From assembly GCF_000003815.2 (NCBI RefSeq), contig NC_049984.1, forward strand, positions 4,912,491 through 4,976,490: a DNA stretch of 64,000 bases. The letters run 5' to 3'. Numbering within the stretch: position 1 is the first letter of the stretch; each line of letters opens with the position of its first letter. Of the stretch, positions 33,710 to 58,858 are shown one piece after another. The notes beneath the pieces are model-generated. The model was not told where the DNA came from, ran no database searches, and saw only the letters and a list, made by a program, of their open reading frames with translations. The position numbers and the translations under genes were made by a program. This DNA comes from Branchiostoma floridae. Taxonomy: Eukaryota; Chordata; Leptocardii; Amphioxiformes; Branchiostomatidae.

Positions 33710-35708
33710 CTTGGATGTTCCTCTCGGGCGGTCGTACTCTGAGGACACGGAGGGGCGGAACTCCTGCGGCAGGTAGTGGTACTGCACCGCCGTGTGACAC
33801 GCCTCCTTCAGCCCGGGAAAACAGGAGTCGTTTGCCAGGGTTGGGTTCGTCAACATGTCTCTCGGAATCAGCCCAAACCGCACGTTACTCAACAGCGAGG
33901 CGGTGTACTGACCTCTCTCTCCCGGAAGGTGGCGCACCCAACGCAGCACCGCTTCCAGAACGGCGAACTCGCTCGGCGCACAGAGGTCGTCTCTCTCCAG
34001 CATCGCCCCCAGCCACTCGGCGCTCGCGAGTTCGATAGTATCTTTCAGCTCCATCATAGAGCAGAAGTTCCTCGCGAAGAGGTGCAGCAGGTCGTCCTGG
34101 AAGCCTGACAAGTCCGGGTATTTCTCCGCGTACGCCGTCAGCTTCCAGAAATACTTCTTCAAGGTCGCCGCTTCGCTCTCCATCATGGCGGACTTGACGA
34201 AGTCGCAGCATTTCTTCAGCGCAGCGGGCGCCTGTTGGAAACGGTTACACAAATTTGTCGTTCAAACTAGACGAAATATGCAAAATGAAACAATCTTGTG
34301 ACGTGTATAGCAAGAACTTCTATAGAACGAAAGATGTTCAATCTATGAACCTTCCTGGTTCTAGAGGTGCGATAGAACTTCATTGGTTCTATAGTGGTTC
34401 TATAGAACTTCATAGGTTCTATGGAAGTTCTATAGAATCTCATTGGTTCTACAAAGGTTCTACGGAGATTGTGTAGAACCTCCTGGGTTCTATAGAGGTT
34501 CTATAGAGGTTCTACAGAACATCCTGGTATATGTAAATCATCTAAAAGCAGATGTATGGCATGATTGTCACTTTCGTTGGGAAGTTTTGTACTTATAATA
34601 TTTAATGGTCTGAAATAATACGTGCATCACAATATTCATCAGGGCAACATAAGGTATACATCATAACAACTATAACGTCACATACAAACATCAGGATGCA
34701 AATAAAGCAACTTAGCTTACATTATATGTAAGTATATTTAACGCTATATGGATAAATTAACACATTGGTTAGTATGTATCAACTTCTCTGCTTAAAGAAG
34801 AGGCCCGGCAGGTGACCAGCTGTACCTGTATATGGTCTGCCGCCGCCAGCGTCTCCAGCACGTTCTCCCGCGTCAGGCCCAGGTCGGAGGACGGGTCGTA
34901 GGCGTACTGGAGAAGACGTGACGTCACTTCTGACGTCACGCTGTCGTCATGCAGGTACACCACGTCAGACGACGCCTCCTGCCACTGCGGACCGTCAAAC
35001 ATCGTCCGGAAAAACTCGCTGAAGACCACCAGGACGGCTTTGTGCGCCTGACGGAGAGAGTGACAAAAGCACCATTAAAATACTTGAGCAAATAATCCCA
35101 ACTGGACTGGAAATAGATAATCATTCGTTTGCAACGATTTAACTTAAAATCGCAGCGGCAAAAATAACAGTAACTTGCAACCGTTTTATACAGGTAGTCT
35201 TGATTAAATTATATTTCATGAGTATACCCGCCAATTCTATACTTTCCATGGAACTACATTTAGGATTGAAAATGATTCTGGTATGTTGTGCTATGCAACT
35301 AATCTCCAAGCAGATCCTACAGTGCCATAAGGTAGTATCAAAGTTGGCCAAGGAGTATAGCCGGCCAAAGGGAGTCAGACTGGCACCGGTAGCATATACA
35401 CTCCTAGGCCGGCTTCACTCCTATGTCAGCTTTTGTTTTGATCTCCAAGCAGATCCTACGGTAGCATAAGATTATCTTATGCTACCGTAGGATCCGCTTG
35501 GAGATTAGCATACAACCCTAAAAGTACGTCAGATCCAGTTTACAAAATCATGACGATAGAGCTAAATTTTCTTCAGCGGTTCAACGTTTTTATTCTAAGT
35601 TACCTGAAACTTGCGATGCCCGTCCACGATGAGGGTGACGTCCGTTAGTGTCCCGTGTTCCAGGAGGGACTTGAGGTTGAACAGCGGATGCCGCTCGGTG
35701 ACAGACAT
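33710..35708 (-). CDS. Kelch-like protein, BTB and BACK exons (3' part missing)
   Basis: Three exons, all joined in phase 0: 35604-35708 (35 codons), 34826-35047 (74) and 33710-34231 (174, donor GTAGGC), together 283 residues. Residues about 10-110 are a BTB domain: FNLKSLLEHGTLTDVTLIVDG, then HKAVLVVFSEFFRTMF. The third exon is a BACK domain (KYFWKLTAYAEKYPDLSGFQ, LLSNVRFGLIPRDML). Proteins with this pair are usually adaptors for Cullin-3 ubiquitin ligases and continue with six kelch repeats. Only one candidate repeat exon is seen next to the gap (32959-33143). The first ATG (35708) follows an in-frame position typical for the family. Which KLHL it is cannot be told. Confidence 0.85.
34318..34520. 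repeat. TTCTATAGAA palindromic minisatellite
   Basis: An array of irregular units built on GGTTCTATAGAAC, with about ten TTCTA(T/C)(A/G)-type palindromes, in the second intron of the kelch-like gene. Confidence 0.85.
35300..35507. mobile_element. TAATCTCC-family MITE with a terminal palindrome
   Basis: Outer ends TAATCTCCAAGCAGATCCTA and GGATCCGCTTGGAGATTA. At 35441-35506 a second left end lies directly opposite the right end, forming a nearly perfect 66-bp palindrome through GCATAAGATTATCTTATGC. Confidence 0.75.
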
Positions 35709-38333
35709 GGTACGTTCTGACTGTGGGTCCCCCGCAGACCCGGCGTTTTACTTGGGGTCAGGCCACAGCAAGTAAATCTTATGGATGACATCACCGCGCT
35801 CATTTATTTTTGTCTGACATTGAAAACAACAACTACAAGAATATCCTCTCCGAATATGCTGAACATGACGGAAAACTGGTACCAGAATGACGAATATAAT
35901 TTAATCAGGTTGGTAGGTCATAGGACATAAGAGTTTTCTTTTACCAAAATGGGAAAATGTGTCGTGTGGTAGCCTTGATTGTACTTATAGAGGTGACACT
36001 AGTGAGGTACATATGGCCATGACTGTAACGTTAGTACTGTAGAATGAAGTGAAACTAGTTGATAGTAAAAGTGGTACCAATGCTCTATGATAGTTGTCAA
36101 CTATAGCTAGGTAGGTGGTGCCAGTGTACCGCAGTAGTGTCACTTTGTGCACCTCTTGAACACAGAAAGTAAAGACTTGTTGGCTGTGATACCATTTTTT
36201 GTCGCTTTGAATTCTTCAATGGTCACAACGTTTATGGTGTCCATTTCGAAAATCTAACCATCTTGTTTTGTTTTGTTTTGTTTTCACCCACCTTGTTTTT
36301 TCGCCCTCTCACTTTCGACTAAGAGTCTGTAGAGGATGTCATCCGTAGGATTTACTTGCTGTGGCCTAAGCCTAAACAGGGACAATCTTGAACCTTAGTA
36401 AGGACACGTCTAGTTTCCAAACAGAGAAATACAGGCTGCATTCGTCAAGGCCGCTTGAAATACGACGCGACGAGATGTCATGAAGGTATGGAGAATGTCC
36501 CGGAAACTAGGCGCATTTCTTTGGCGATAGAAATAGAAAAGGGACGTTATGATGACACACGTACACGTACAGGCCACTCAGAGACGATGTGCTGGGTGAA
36601 ATAAAGGTGTTGAAGATAAAAACCGCTTCTTGTTGACATGTCATGTCCCTGTTGTATATTGAAAACAAACAAAAGATAAGGAATGTGGTTTCATGTAAAA
36701 CTACTATATATCGCTTTTTTTATGAATCATGTTTTGCCTTCATGGCCTTACACTTAGGTCAGTATATTGCAATGGTTTACACAAAGGACATCGTACTATA
36801 TGTGTGTATTTCAGATCAGACGCAAACATTTGATTCACGGTATGTAGATATTGCCTCCTGTGCGTTCTGTTCATCATTCGTTTAAACTCATTATGCTATT
36901 TCCTTTCCCTGTGGATTACAACAACGTAGATATTAGACTTCTCATTCAGAACTGCTTGCTACACACTTAAGTTCTGCAATAAATTTGACGTGGTAACTTG
37001 AGGCAAGTTCAAGTTTATTAGTTTACACTATCAACTGCGTTGACAGTCGCACCAAATTCTGTTCTTCTGCACCCCTAACTACATGCAATTAAAGGGTAGG
37101 TATGTTGATAATCCTTGATTTGACAAATTGGGCTCTTCCAGCGGGCAAACGAAAACTAAGCATGTTTTAAACTAATCCGAGAGAATGATTGTCTCCGAAT
37201 ATGGGACATAATTTATTGGTAAACAATATCAAGTTTCGACATGATGACCTTGTGGGATCTTTGTCCTCTTTTAAGGACAAATTCTGGACGTGAAATTATT
37301 TACCTCGTATGCTTCTTTTGTTTTTTGGGGGGCGAGTTCATCACTGATACAAGTACAAGCCTAATGACTATTTTGAGCATGCGTGTGGTTTCTTCACAAA
37401 ATTGAGAATGTTTCTTCACAAAATTGAGAATGTCACACAGAATATTTCATCAGTTGGTTTATCTGAATCGTTGGCGATAGAGCAGATGATTAAATGTTTT
37501 GCGTCATCACAACTTCCAATATCGTGTCTGTCTATGTAGGTTAAGTACCTCAGGTTGTCATGATTCAACCTTCCAACGATATCAAGAAGCCATCTCGCAG
37601 TTTCTGCAGGCCACGGATTGCTGGGAGGCAAAACATTAAGGACCATCAGAAGAGAACAACATCCAAATGGCCAGCACGTGGCTGTTCTCTTGCTTTTTGT
37701 AAGATTTTGTGGTGTTCTAGTTTTGTGTCATGGACCTCTTTTAGAGTATTTAACGGGCCCAAGGGAAGACTTTAATGCAATATGGTCAGAGTGTAAAAAT
37801 GGAGATGAACAGTTGAACACGTTAGAGGGTTTTGTTCAGTATTTGATTGAGATTGACATTGAGAATTAACGATATCACACATATGTATTCAAAGATGAAA
37901 CGTTAGCTACGCGCCCGTTATTCTGAGGCAAATATGACCGTAGAATCTTGGCGTCGTATTTGGTCTATACTTCATGAGTAAAAAGCCCACAGATACTCTG
38001 ATAGATGTGCAATGCTCTTATCAGACAGACAGGCAGACAAGGCAAAATTTCTTTATTCAAGTTGTAACCAAAACAACACACTGTGGTCACTAGGCAGCGT
38101 GGCTGGTATCGTAGCCACAGACATATAAATATACAATACAAATGAACATGTATTGTATATTTGATGCCTCAATTTTTACGGAGTAATGTAGGGCACAGTT
38201 TGTCTGTCAGTCAGTCAGTCTGTCTGTTTGTACATGTATTGCATACCCGATACACTACCTCGTGGCGTAACACGCCAGGTTTGTACTGAAGAGTACAAGC
38301 TGCATATCCGGACAGATTTATTTGATTCACCCA

Positions 38334-38640
38334 AACATGGGACCGCGTGGCGCGGCGGCAGAATGTTCGGCCCGTGACCGAGAGGTTGTGGGTTCGAATC
38401 AATAGATGTAGTGCCCTTGTGTCACCGATCTTGCGCCCTTGGGAAAGGCACTTTACATGACTTTCCTCACTTTACTCAGGTGACAATGAGTACCTAGCTT
38501 CGGCTAGGGCCGTCCCTCGGATAGGACGTTAAATGGAGGTCCAGTGTCTGGGGAGAGCCACACCTCAAGCACGTTAAGGAACCCACTACACTTATCGAAA
38601 ATATTGGTCCATCCCGGTGTGAGTGGTTCAAAACCTACAG
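38334..38640 (+). mobile_element. tRNA-derived SINE
   Basis: The tRNA-like head has a good B box (GTGGGTTCGAATC) and an A-box-like GTGGCGCGGCGG. The body has AAAGGCACTTTACATGACTT, CTCAGGTGACAATGAGTACC, GGCCGTCCCTCGGATAGGAC and GGAGAGCCACACC. Related bodies occur at 27835-27995 and 39000-39335 (minus), 47560-47635 and 50445-50680 (plus). Confidence 0.75.
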
Positions 38641-38999
38641 AACCTTGGCCGCACCTGGGGCAATTACTGTCGTATTGAGGTCACCTGAGTGGCGTCGAAA
38701 GGCAGTTCGCTCCAGACACCTGCGATTTAGCCCCGCCTATTTTAAGCTCCTCGCAATTCAGCCCCTGGCTGCGAAGAGAGAGTAGTCGGCCCACCCAATA
38801 ACAATAACAACAACAACAATATGATTGTTCTTCCCAAGGGCAACACATCGGGACCTGACAGTGATTCGAACACAGTAACTCCAGGTTTTGTTTGTTTTGC
38901 ATACCCGGTAAACCACCTTAAGGCGTAACACTCCAGGTTTGTACTGAACAGTACAAGCTGCATATCCGGACAGAATTTTAATATCTGATCCACCCACAC

Positions 39000-39335
39000 T
39001 GGGAAGGACCCCTACTCTTTGCGGTAAGTGTGGCGGTTCTTTAACGTGCTAGAGGTGTGGCTCTCCTCAAACACGGGACCTCCATTTAAGTCCTATCCGA
39101 GGGACGGCCCTAACCGAAGCTAGGTACTCATTTTCACCTGAGTGAAGTGATGAAAGTCGTGTAAAGTGTCTTTCCCAAGGACACAAGATCGGTGACACAT
39201 CGACGGTTTCGAACCCAGAACCTCTGGGTTGTGAATCGAACACGTTGTCGATTGGTTCTGTGTCAACAACCCTAATCACGAGGTCACTGTCCTCCCTAGA
39301 GACAAGTGTTAGACACGTGTTAGGATTACCCACCA
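39000..39335 (-). mobile_element. tRNA-derived SINE, reverse copy
   Basis: The inverse complement shows the same block order as 38334-38640. The B box has decayed (GGTTTCGAACCCA region). Confidence 0.7.
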
Positions 39336-40528
39336 ACGCTAACAGAAAATGAATGCAAAATCATCTCCCATGACTTTACTTGTTGGTCTTTGGTTCGAAA
39401 AGGGCCATTTTATTTTCGGAGGTAAATGTATATGTTGATCTGTAGATATCGAAAAAGAAGACGTTTGAACGCACTTGGCTGTTGCGTTTGGCAACATGCC
39501 ATCGCTCTAACGTATGATGTCACGGCAGAACCAGAAAAAAACATGTCTTATGTTCACATCTACGTGTGCGCTGCCTAGTTGGACCTTGCCTGCAACATCT
39601 AAATCCTCAAGCTCCGATTGAAGTAGGTCTCTTTAGTACTCATTTTGTTCTGATCGAAGAACTAAAACTAGTAAAGACATTTTATAAAGCTTGTAGCACA
39701 GTTTATTGTTGAATTTCCGCCACAAAAATGTGGTTACCAACGTTTTGAACATGTACAAAGTTTGCACTCTCTACCGGTAGCTCATGCGATGGCCTCACAA
39801 AGAAGCCATGCGTTTCTCAAGTTCACACCACGTCTTTGTCATGTTTCCCTCAAATTGGAAGCCTTTTTTCAAAAGATCTTTAACAACCTAATAATGGAGT
39901 TTGGGGGTTGCCACGTTTGAAACTAGGTCGCATAGCCTTATTCGGACAAGCAATAAATTTTGGTGGAAACTGGGTCGGACAAGCAGTAAATTTTTACGAG
40001 GCGTGACTGTTTGTGGCCTGTGAACTGACCCATCCAGTACCATGCATGCATGTATCTGTAAAAACACACGGCTCTGCTAAGCACCTCCTCTGTTGAAATC
40101 GTCGGTCACAAGTCTATCCTGAGCTTTGGAGGACCAAAAGATACAGCTGATCTGGAGTATTAAACCTGAGCTAAATGACTAGGAGAAAGGGCCATCCTGA
40201 CCTTTGGTTGACCCTAAAAGACAAAGATTCCTATACCCTCAGGGTCATAAGTATTAGCCCCCCCCCCCACAACATCGTGTTGTAATGGTAGGTATATGAC
40301 TTGATTCTGTGCCAATAGCGCTTTAAGCGTACATTATGCATACATCAAATTCTGATGCAAACATTAAAACATGTAAGAACCTTCCATTAATTAGGTATTT
40401 TACTTATAGCTCGCATAAATCTGCAACATAAATACAGCCACATACTTTGCATGGAAAGTCGGTAGAAACGCTCTATTTCATATTCGGTAAGCCTCGGAAG
40501 CAACCATTGCCATTTGCATGTTTCCCTC

Positions 40529-40809
40529 AAGCTAAGGGCACAACCCGCCGTACGTGCAACTGCGTGGTATCTACGTGCCAAAAGTGGGCAATCTTTTGGG
40601 ATCCGTAAGTGGTAAGTACCGCCTCCGGTACGAAATGGTACGAAATCCAACGGATTTGGGAGCACACAGACACGCCGTAGAACTCTACGTGCATGTCGAA
40701 CTTTCTCTGCCATCGGGCTGCGGACTCGCCCCTACTCGTACGAGCCAGTACGGGCGACGCGCGTTCCTCGTACAGCAAGTAAGGACACCGTGGGTTGTGC
40801 CCTTAGCTT
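40529..40809. mobile_element. 281-bp MITE upstream of the EamA transporter
   Basis: Perfect 18-bp termini AAGCTAAGGGCACAACCC and inverse. Shares CCGCCGTACGTGCAA, TCTACGTGCCA and GAGCCAGTACGGGCGAC with 12148-12332. Its right end is 81 bp before the transporter ATG, so it probably lies in the promoter or 5' UTR. Confidence 0.85.
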
Positions 40810-40890
40810 TATTCATCGCAGCATTAAAACTATCACACGACTTACGGATTCTTTATCGCCCACAGCTTAACACTACCCAATACCATCGTC

Positions 40891-42009
40891 ATGGCACTTA
40901 CGGAGTTTATCCGGGCCGGAGAGGGGGTCTTCTTCGCCTTGATCGCTGCAGTTGGATTCTCGGTTTTCCCCATCCTGGCAAGAATGGCGGCTAACGCAGG
41001 TGTCCCTGACTTCCAGGTCGTCCTGGTGAACGAACTCACTAACGCGGCCGTCTTTCTTCCGTTATCGTTTATCTGTGGAGCACCAATCAGGGGGCAGAAA
41101 CGCAAGCAGACGTGGAGTTTCATCGGTACTGGCGTTGTAAGAGTCTGTTCAACAACGATGACTGTGTTGTCGTACTTGTACATCCCCCCGGCTGCCACCA
41201 TCGCCATCGGCAATGGCAGCAGTCCCCTCTTTGCCGTTGTTCTGTCCTGGTTGGTGCGAAAGGAGCGCGCTGGCTGGGTCAATATCGTCGGCATGGCGGT
41301 CCAAGTCACGGCAGTCGGGCTTGTAGCTGCCGGGACCCACCTGCGAACAACTGAGTTGACCGATCTGGTCAACTCTTCAGAGCAGTTACGGAACGTAACA
41401 GCAAACTTCACAGCAACCGCGGCGACCAACGCCGTCCAAACCAGCGCCACTCGTGACTACATCATCGGGATTGTCCTCGCTCTCGTCGGGACGCTGGGAC
41501 TGGCCACGACAAACGTTCTCAGCAGAACCTTTCTTCAGAAAGCTCCCCAACTTAATGTTCTGGCTTACGTTGAGAGTCTAGGTTTTCTCCTGGTGTTCCC
41601 AGCAATGTACATATTCAACACGCCAAAGTGGAGCGTGGACGCTTATGTGGTTTGCCTGTTATCAGGTCAGGGTATTATGTACACCCTGTCCATAGCTTGT
41701 CTGTATCGCAGTTTGAAGCTACAGAAGGCTAGCACGGTGGAGATTTTGCGTGGACTGTCGGTGGCTTTAGCTTATGCTTTTCAGTACTTCGCACTTGGCG
41801 TTTTAGCATTATTAATGGAATATATCGGAGCTGCGATCATAATTGTTTCCATTGCCCTTGTGGCTGGACACAACTGGTACAAGAACTACAAAAGAGATAC
41901 ATACGAGGTTGAGACACAAGCGAAGTGTATCTATACTGTAAGCGACACAGTGGCGGCAAGTCAGGGTGTCTCAAATGCAGTTTCACTGAGTGGTTATGTT
42001 CACTATTAG
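40891..42009 (+). CDS. EamA/DMT-superfamily transporter, SLC35G-like
   Basis: An intronless 372-residue membrane protein. The ATG at 40891 has a usable context (CCATCGTCATGG). Two EamA repeats are visible: residues about 10-150, starting EGVFFALIAAVGFSVFPILA and including RVCSTTMTVLSYLYIPPAATIAIG, and residues about 190-335, including YIIGIVLALVGTLGLATTN and a closing ALLMEYIGAAIIIVSIALVA. About ten helices are expected. The loop between repeats (about 150-190) carries N-glycosylation sequons (NVT, NFT). The final Lys-rich segment (HNWYKNYKRD) is cytosolic. SLC35G-type proteins are nucleotide-sugar-transporter relatives with mostly unknown substrates. The single-exon structure matches several SLC35G genes and may reflect retroposition. 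Confidence 0.85.
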   Translation: MALTEFIRAGEGVFFALIAAVGFSVFPILARMAANAGVPDFQVVLVNELTNAAVFLPLSFICGAPIRGQKRKQTWSFIGTGVVRVCSTTMTVLSYLYIPPAATIAIGNGSSPLFAVVLSWLVRKERAGWVNIVGMAVQVTAVGLVAAGTHLRTTELTDLVNSSEQLRNVTANFTATAATNAVQTSATRDYIIGIVLALVGTLGLATTNVLSRTFLQKAPQLNVLAYVESLGFLLVFPAMYIFNTPKWSVDAYVVCLLSGQGIMYTLSIACLYRSLKLQKASTVEILRGLSVALAYAFQYFALGVLALLMEYIGAAIIIVSIALVAGHNWYKNYKRDTYEVETQAKCIYTVSDTVAASQGVSNAVSLSGYVHY

Positions 42010-43376
42010 ACCGGAGACGCCTTTAGAATTTCAGATCAATTAGAAAAGGCAAATCTTATGACGTTGGACAACTATATAGTACATTCGCGATGTAACCTGA
42101 TTATTTTATGCAGATCCCTGAAGTATACCAGAATGGCTTATGCGATTATACCATTACATTTATAATGGGGTAAATGGGAAATGGTTTGGGTTTTCAGAAT
42201 TTTATGCAGAACCTCGAAGTATGCGATAGGCCGTAATGCAATTAGTTGGTTTCTACTGTATTAGCTTTGGTACTAAAAATATGACTCAATTGGCTCTTAT
42301 GCAGAAGCAGGTAATCTAAAGGGTGTGTCCTTACAAGCCTCCTTTCAAGACTTTTATTTTTTTTGCGGGAGTGCATGATTTTCAACATGGGGTAAGGTTC
42401 TTTATGCTGGGTGAGGGAGTTTCGGTGGGTATTTCTTTTGATCATTTGTAAAATACTTCTATTCCATTAGTATACTTCACGTTATGATTTCAACTTATGT
42501 CTTTTTTTTTTGCTCAATTTTATTATGTATAATTAATGCGATTTAGTCCTGGGGGAGGCCCAAGAAAATCCACATAGGCTTTTGCCCAACCCCGCATGTA
42601 CTTCAATTCTGTACATCAATTTGTTTTTAATCTATGTGACATATGGAAATAAATAAAGAACACTAAAGAACAAAAGAACGTCTGCGAAGAAAGTTATATG
42701 TGTGTCCTTATGTTATATCAACAAAGACAAAAACAGAATGGTTTCTGCACTTAATAAATGTTTCTTCAAAAGAACACTTCACAGTCTGACAATTTCTTCC
42801 ATATAACATTTGCTACACTTCTGAATAGCAGTTACACGTCTGCCAAATGTGACTGCAAAGTCATTTTTATAGTTATGTTAATAGTACATTTCTATACTCT
42901 GGACATTACAAGCAATACATGGTCTATGCTCAAGACAAAAAAAAACAAATATACGTATAAGGCAAATATACGGCAAGGTATCAAGAACATGGAGCTTTTC
43001 CTGAAATAATGATCACCCTATTACAAGTATAACAGATGACACACACAAAGCCTTAAATGTAGGGGTAATTGAACACGTAAGGTTGGTTGAATTCACACAT
43101 TGGTGGGAAGTTTGTATATCTGACATAGTTATAGTGCTCTATTTTATAACAATTACTGGAGTAAAGGCACAATGATTTCAGTCGTCAGATCATCATCAAC
43201 ATCACTCAAACCATCAAGTCAACATTCTGCAATCTGCATGTATCTCAAATATCACATTCTGTTGATTACATACATCCAAAAGTTTGCTACAAATTTGAAA
43301 TATGTCTAACATTACAACAAGTACCACCGAAAACCTGTAAGCAGTTATGAAGAAAGAAAATTCTGTACATAAGTTT
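42010..43376. other. 3' spacer between the transporter and MCM4
   Basis: Overlapping AATAAA hexamers at 42648-42657 probably end the transporter transcript. The rest is AT-rich, without a supported gene; the MCM4 3' UTR (minus) must extend into it from 43613. Confidence 0.5.
42648..42657 (+). terminator. Polyadenylation signal of the transporter gene
   Basis: AATAAATAAA, about 640 bp after the stop codon. Confidence 0.55.
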
Positions 43377-43613
43377 CCCAAAATATCTTTAGAAGGCACT
43401 TTTCGAGTTCAAGGCCACATTAAAGACACCATATGACTAATCACATGAAGCGAAAGTACATAAGTTCCCCCGCAAATATCTTTAGAAGGCACGTCTAAGA
43501 TCAAGGGCACGTTGAAGACGTCATATGACTAATCACATGAAGCGAAAGTACATAAGTTCCCCCCCCAAGTATCTTCAGAAAGGTCAAGGTCACGTTGGAG
43601 ACGCCATCTTGAA

Positions 43614-43635
<22 letters not shown>
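43377..43635. repeat. Three ~93-bp tandem units covering the MCM4 C-terminal codons and 3' UTR
   Basis: Units begin at about 43377, 43471 and 43564 and share AAATATCTTTAGAAGGCAC and CATATGACTAATCACATGAA. The third, more diverged unit contains the real stop. On the minus strand each of the other two encodes the end TTTCGCTTCATGTGA (FRFM and stop), like the true terminus, with synonymous differences. Confidence 0.75.
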
Positions 43636-57583
<13,948 letters not shown>

Positions 57584-57604
57584 CTTGTAGATGAGATCAG
57601 GAAA

Positions 57605-58620
57605 ACTGTAACGATTCAACAACCAATAAGAAAACATAAGAGTGTCACACCTGGGCCACGATAATGACATGGGCGGTCTGGACCAGGTAATACTAATAAC
57701 TTGTCAACCAACAAGAAAAAATAAGAGAATACAGCCCGTGTCACGCTGTTCTTGAACCAAATGGACAGAATTTTTTTCTTTGCCCATTTTGTTTGTTTGA
57801 ATTGACATGTTGAACATCAATGTCACATTTTTTTGTCTTTTTTTGCAATTAACTTGTTTCCTCAAGTTTGCATGATATCTATCAAATAAACACAGGGTGT
57901 TCTGTATATCGCGCTCGGTCCCGGCCTTCCTGTGGGTCATGTCCTACTATAATTTGGGTGGGCAGAACAGAACTTGTGTTGTATTATACATATACTATTG
58001 GTACTAATACAAATAATCTATAGATAAACAATATATATATGAGGTATAAATGAGGTAATAAAAATATGATATGATGACTCCATCAGTTGGCCATTTAAAA
58101 AAAAATCAAACTGGAAAGGAACTCAAAAGGAAATTTTACTAAAAAGAATGGCAATTCAGCATATTTTCATGTCTGTGAAAATTTATAATAATTTTTTTCT
58201 GGAAGTTTATGAAGGAAACAAAAATGGCCAGCCTTCTTTATTTTTCCAATATAAATACACGGATGAAAGGAATACGCTACAAAATCAATGAACACAAGAA
58301 AATCCTGCGTATCACATTGGGTTAGACTACGTTGATATCGAGGTACTGAAATCTGAAAATTTGAAATTTCAAGTTGCTTTACAAAAGGTAGGTCGCCATA
58401 TATTTTTTCGTCCATGCGACCGCCACATTCGCCTGCCAACCACGCAAAAACTATTCACTCGAAACACACGCAATTTTCGCAGTGGATCCTTTACACATTC
58501 ATGAACATATGATAGAGATATTGTACGACAAATGTCCTTACCTGGCGGATAAATTCACACACTAAACGTGGTACGAATCTTGGAAGTCTTTCTTCTCTGT
58601 TCTCCCAGCCCGCGAATTTA
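57605..58620 (-). other. MCM4: Probable MCM4 5' UTR intron and leader exon
   Basis: The minus strand has a good donor (GCCAG then GTAAGG) ending a leader at 58542. A matching acceptor (GTTACAG) at 57605 lies 22 nt before the MCM4 ATG. Transcription would then start near 58.6 kb, next to the E2F/E-box cluster. Inferred from splice sites only. The 58167-58439 minus open frame within this stretch has no recognised domain. Confidence 0.5.
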
Positions 58621-58822
58621 AATCACGTGTGCAAATTTCGCGGGAAAATGGTCACGTGATTAGTATTTAGGTCAAAGGTAGCGCAATTTTCATAAAAACT
58701 TTAGAATAAGCTGTATTTCATTACACAATATTTCGTTTTGATAAAATTTGGTATCCATAATAATTGTAAAAATTAATCTAAATTCAAGTTATAAAAAAAA
58801 TCACGAAATTTTTCCCGCCAAA
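58621..58822. promoter_or_regulatory. Bidirectional MCM4-FAAP24 promoter with E2F sites and E-boxes
   Basis: CACGTG at 58624-58629 and 58653-58658 flank a palindromic E2F-type site TTTCGCGGGAAA (58636-58647). A second consensus, TTTCCCGCCAAA, is at 58811-58822, 37 bp before the FAAP24 ATG. E2F control of MCM genes at G1/S is established in animals. Confidence 0.7.
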
Positions 58823-58858
58823 GGTCAGAGGTTATTGGCGCTCTGTTTGAATCTCAAA

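Larger units (their letters stand above)
35709..40528. other. Intergenic region with SINEs, no recognised gene
   Basis: It should hold the promoter of the kelch-like gene (right of 35708). A (GTTTT)n tract lies at about 36268. Overlapping open frames on both strands at 37416-37869 (for example 37618-37869, ending FVQYLIEIDIEN) have no domain I can name. SINE copies are at 38334-38640 and 39000-39335, and a (CAA)n tract is at 38800-38820. Confidence 0.5.

Noticed and set aside
38334-38410. A functional tRNA gene
   Set aside because: The B box is good, but the cloverleaf arms do not pair and the sequence continues into a SINE body.
40842-41450. 202-codon minus frame over the transporter
   Set aside because: Antisense of a clear EamA protein; no domain of its own.
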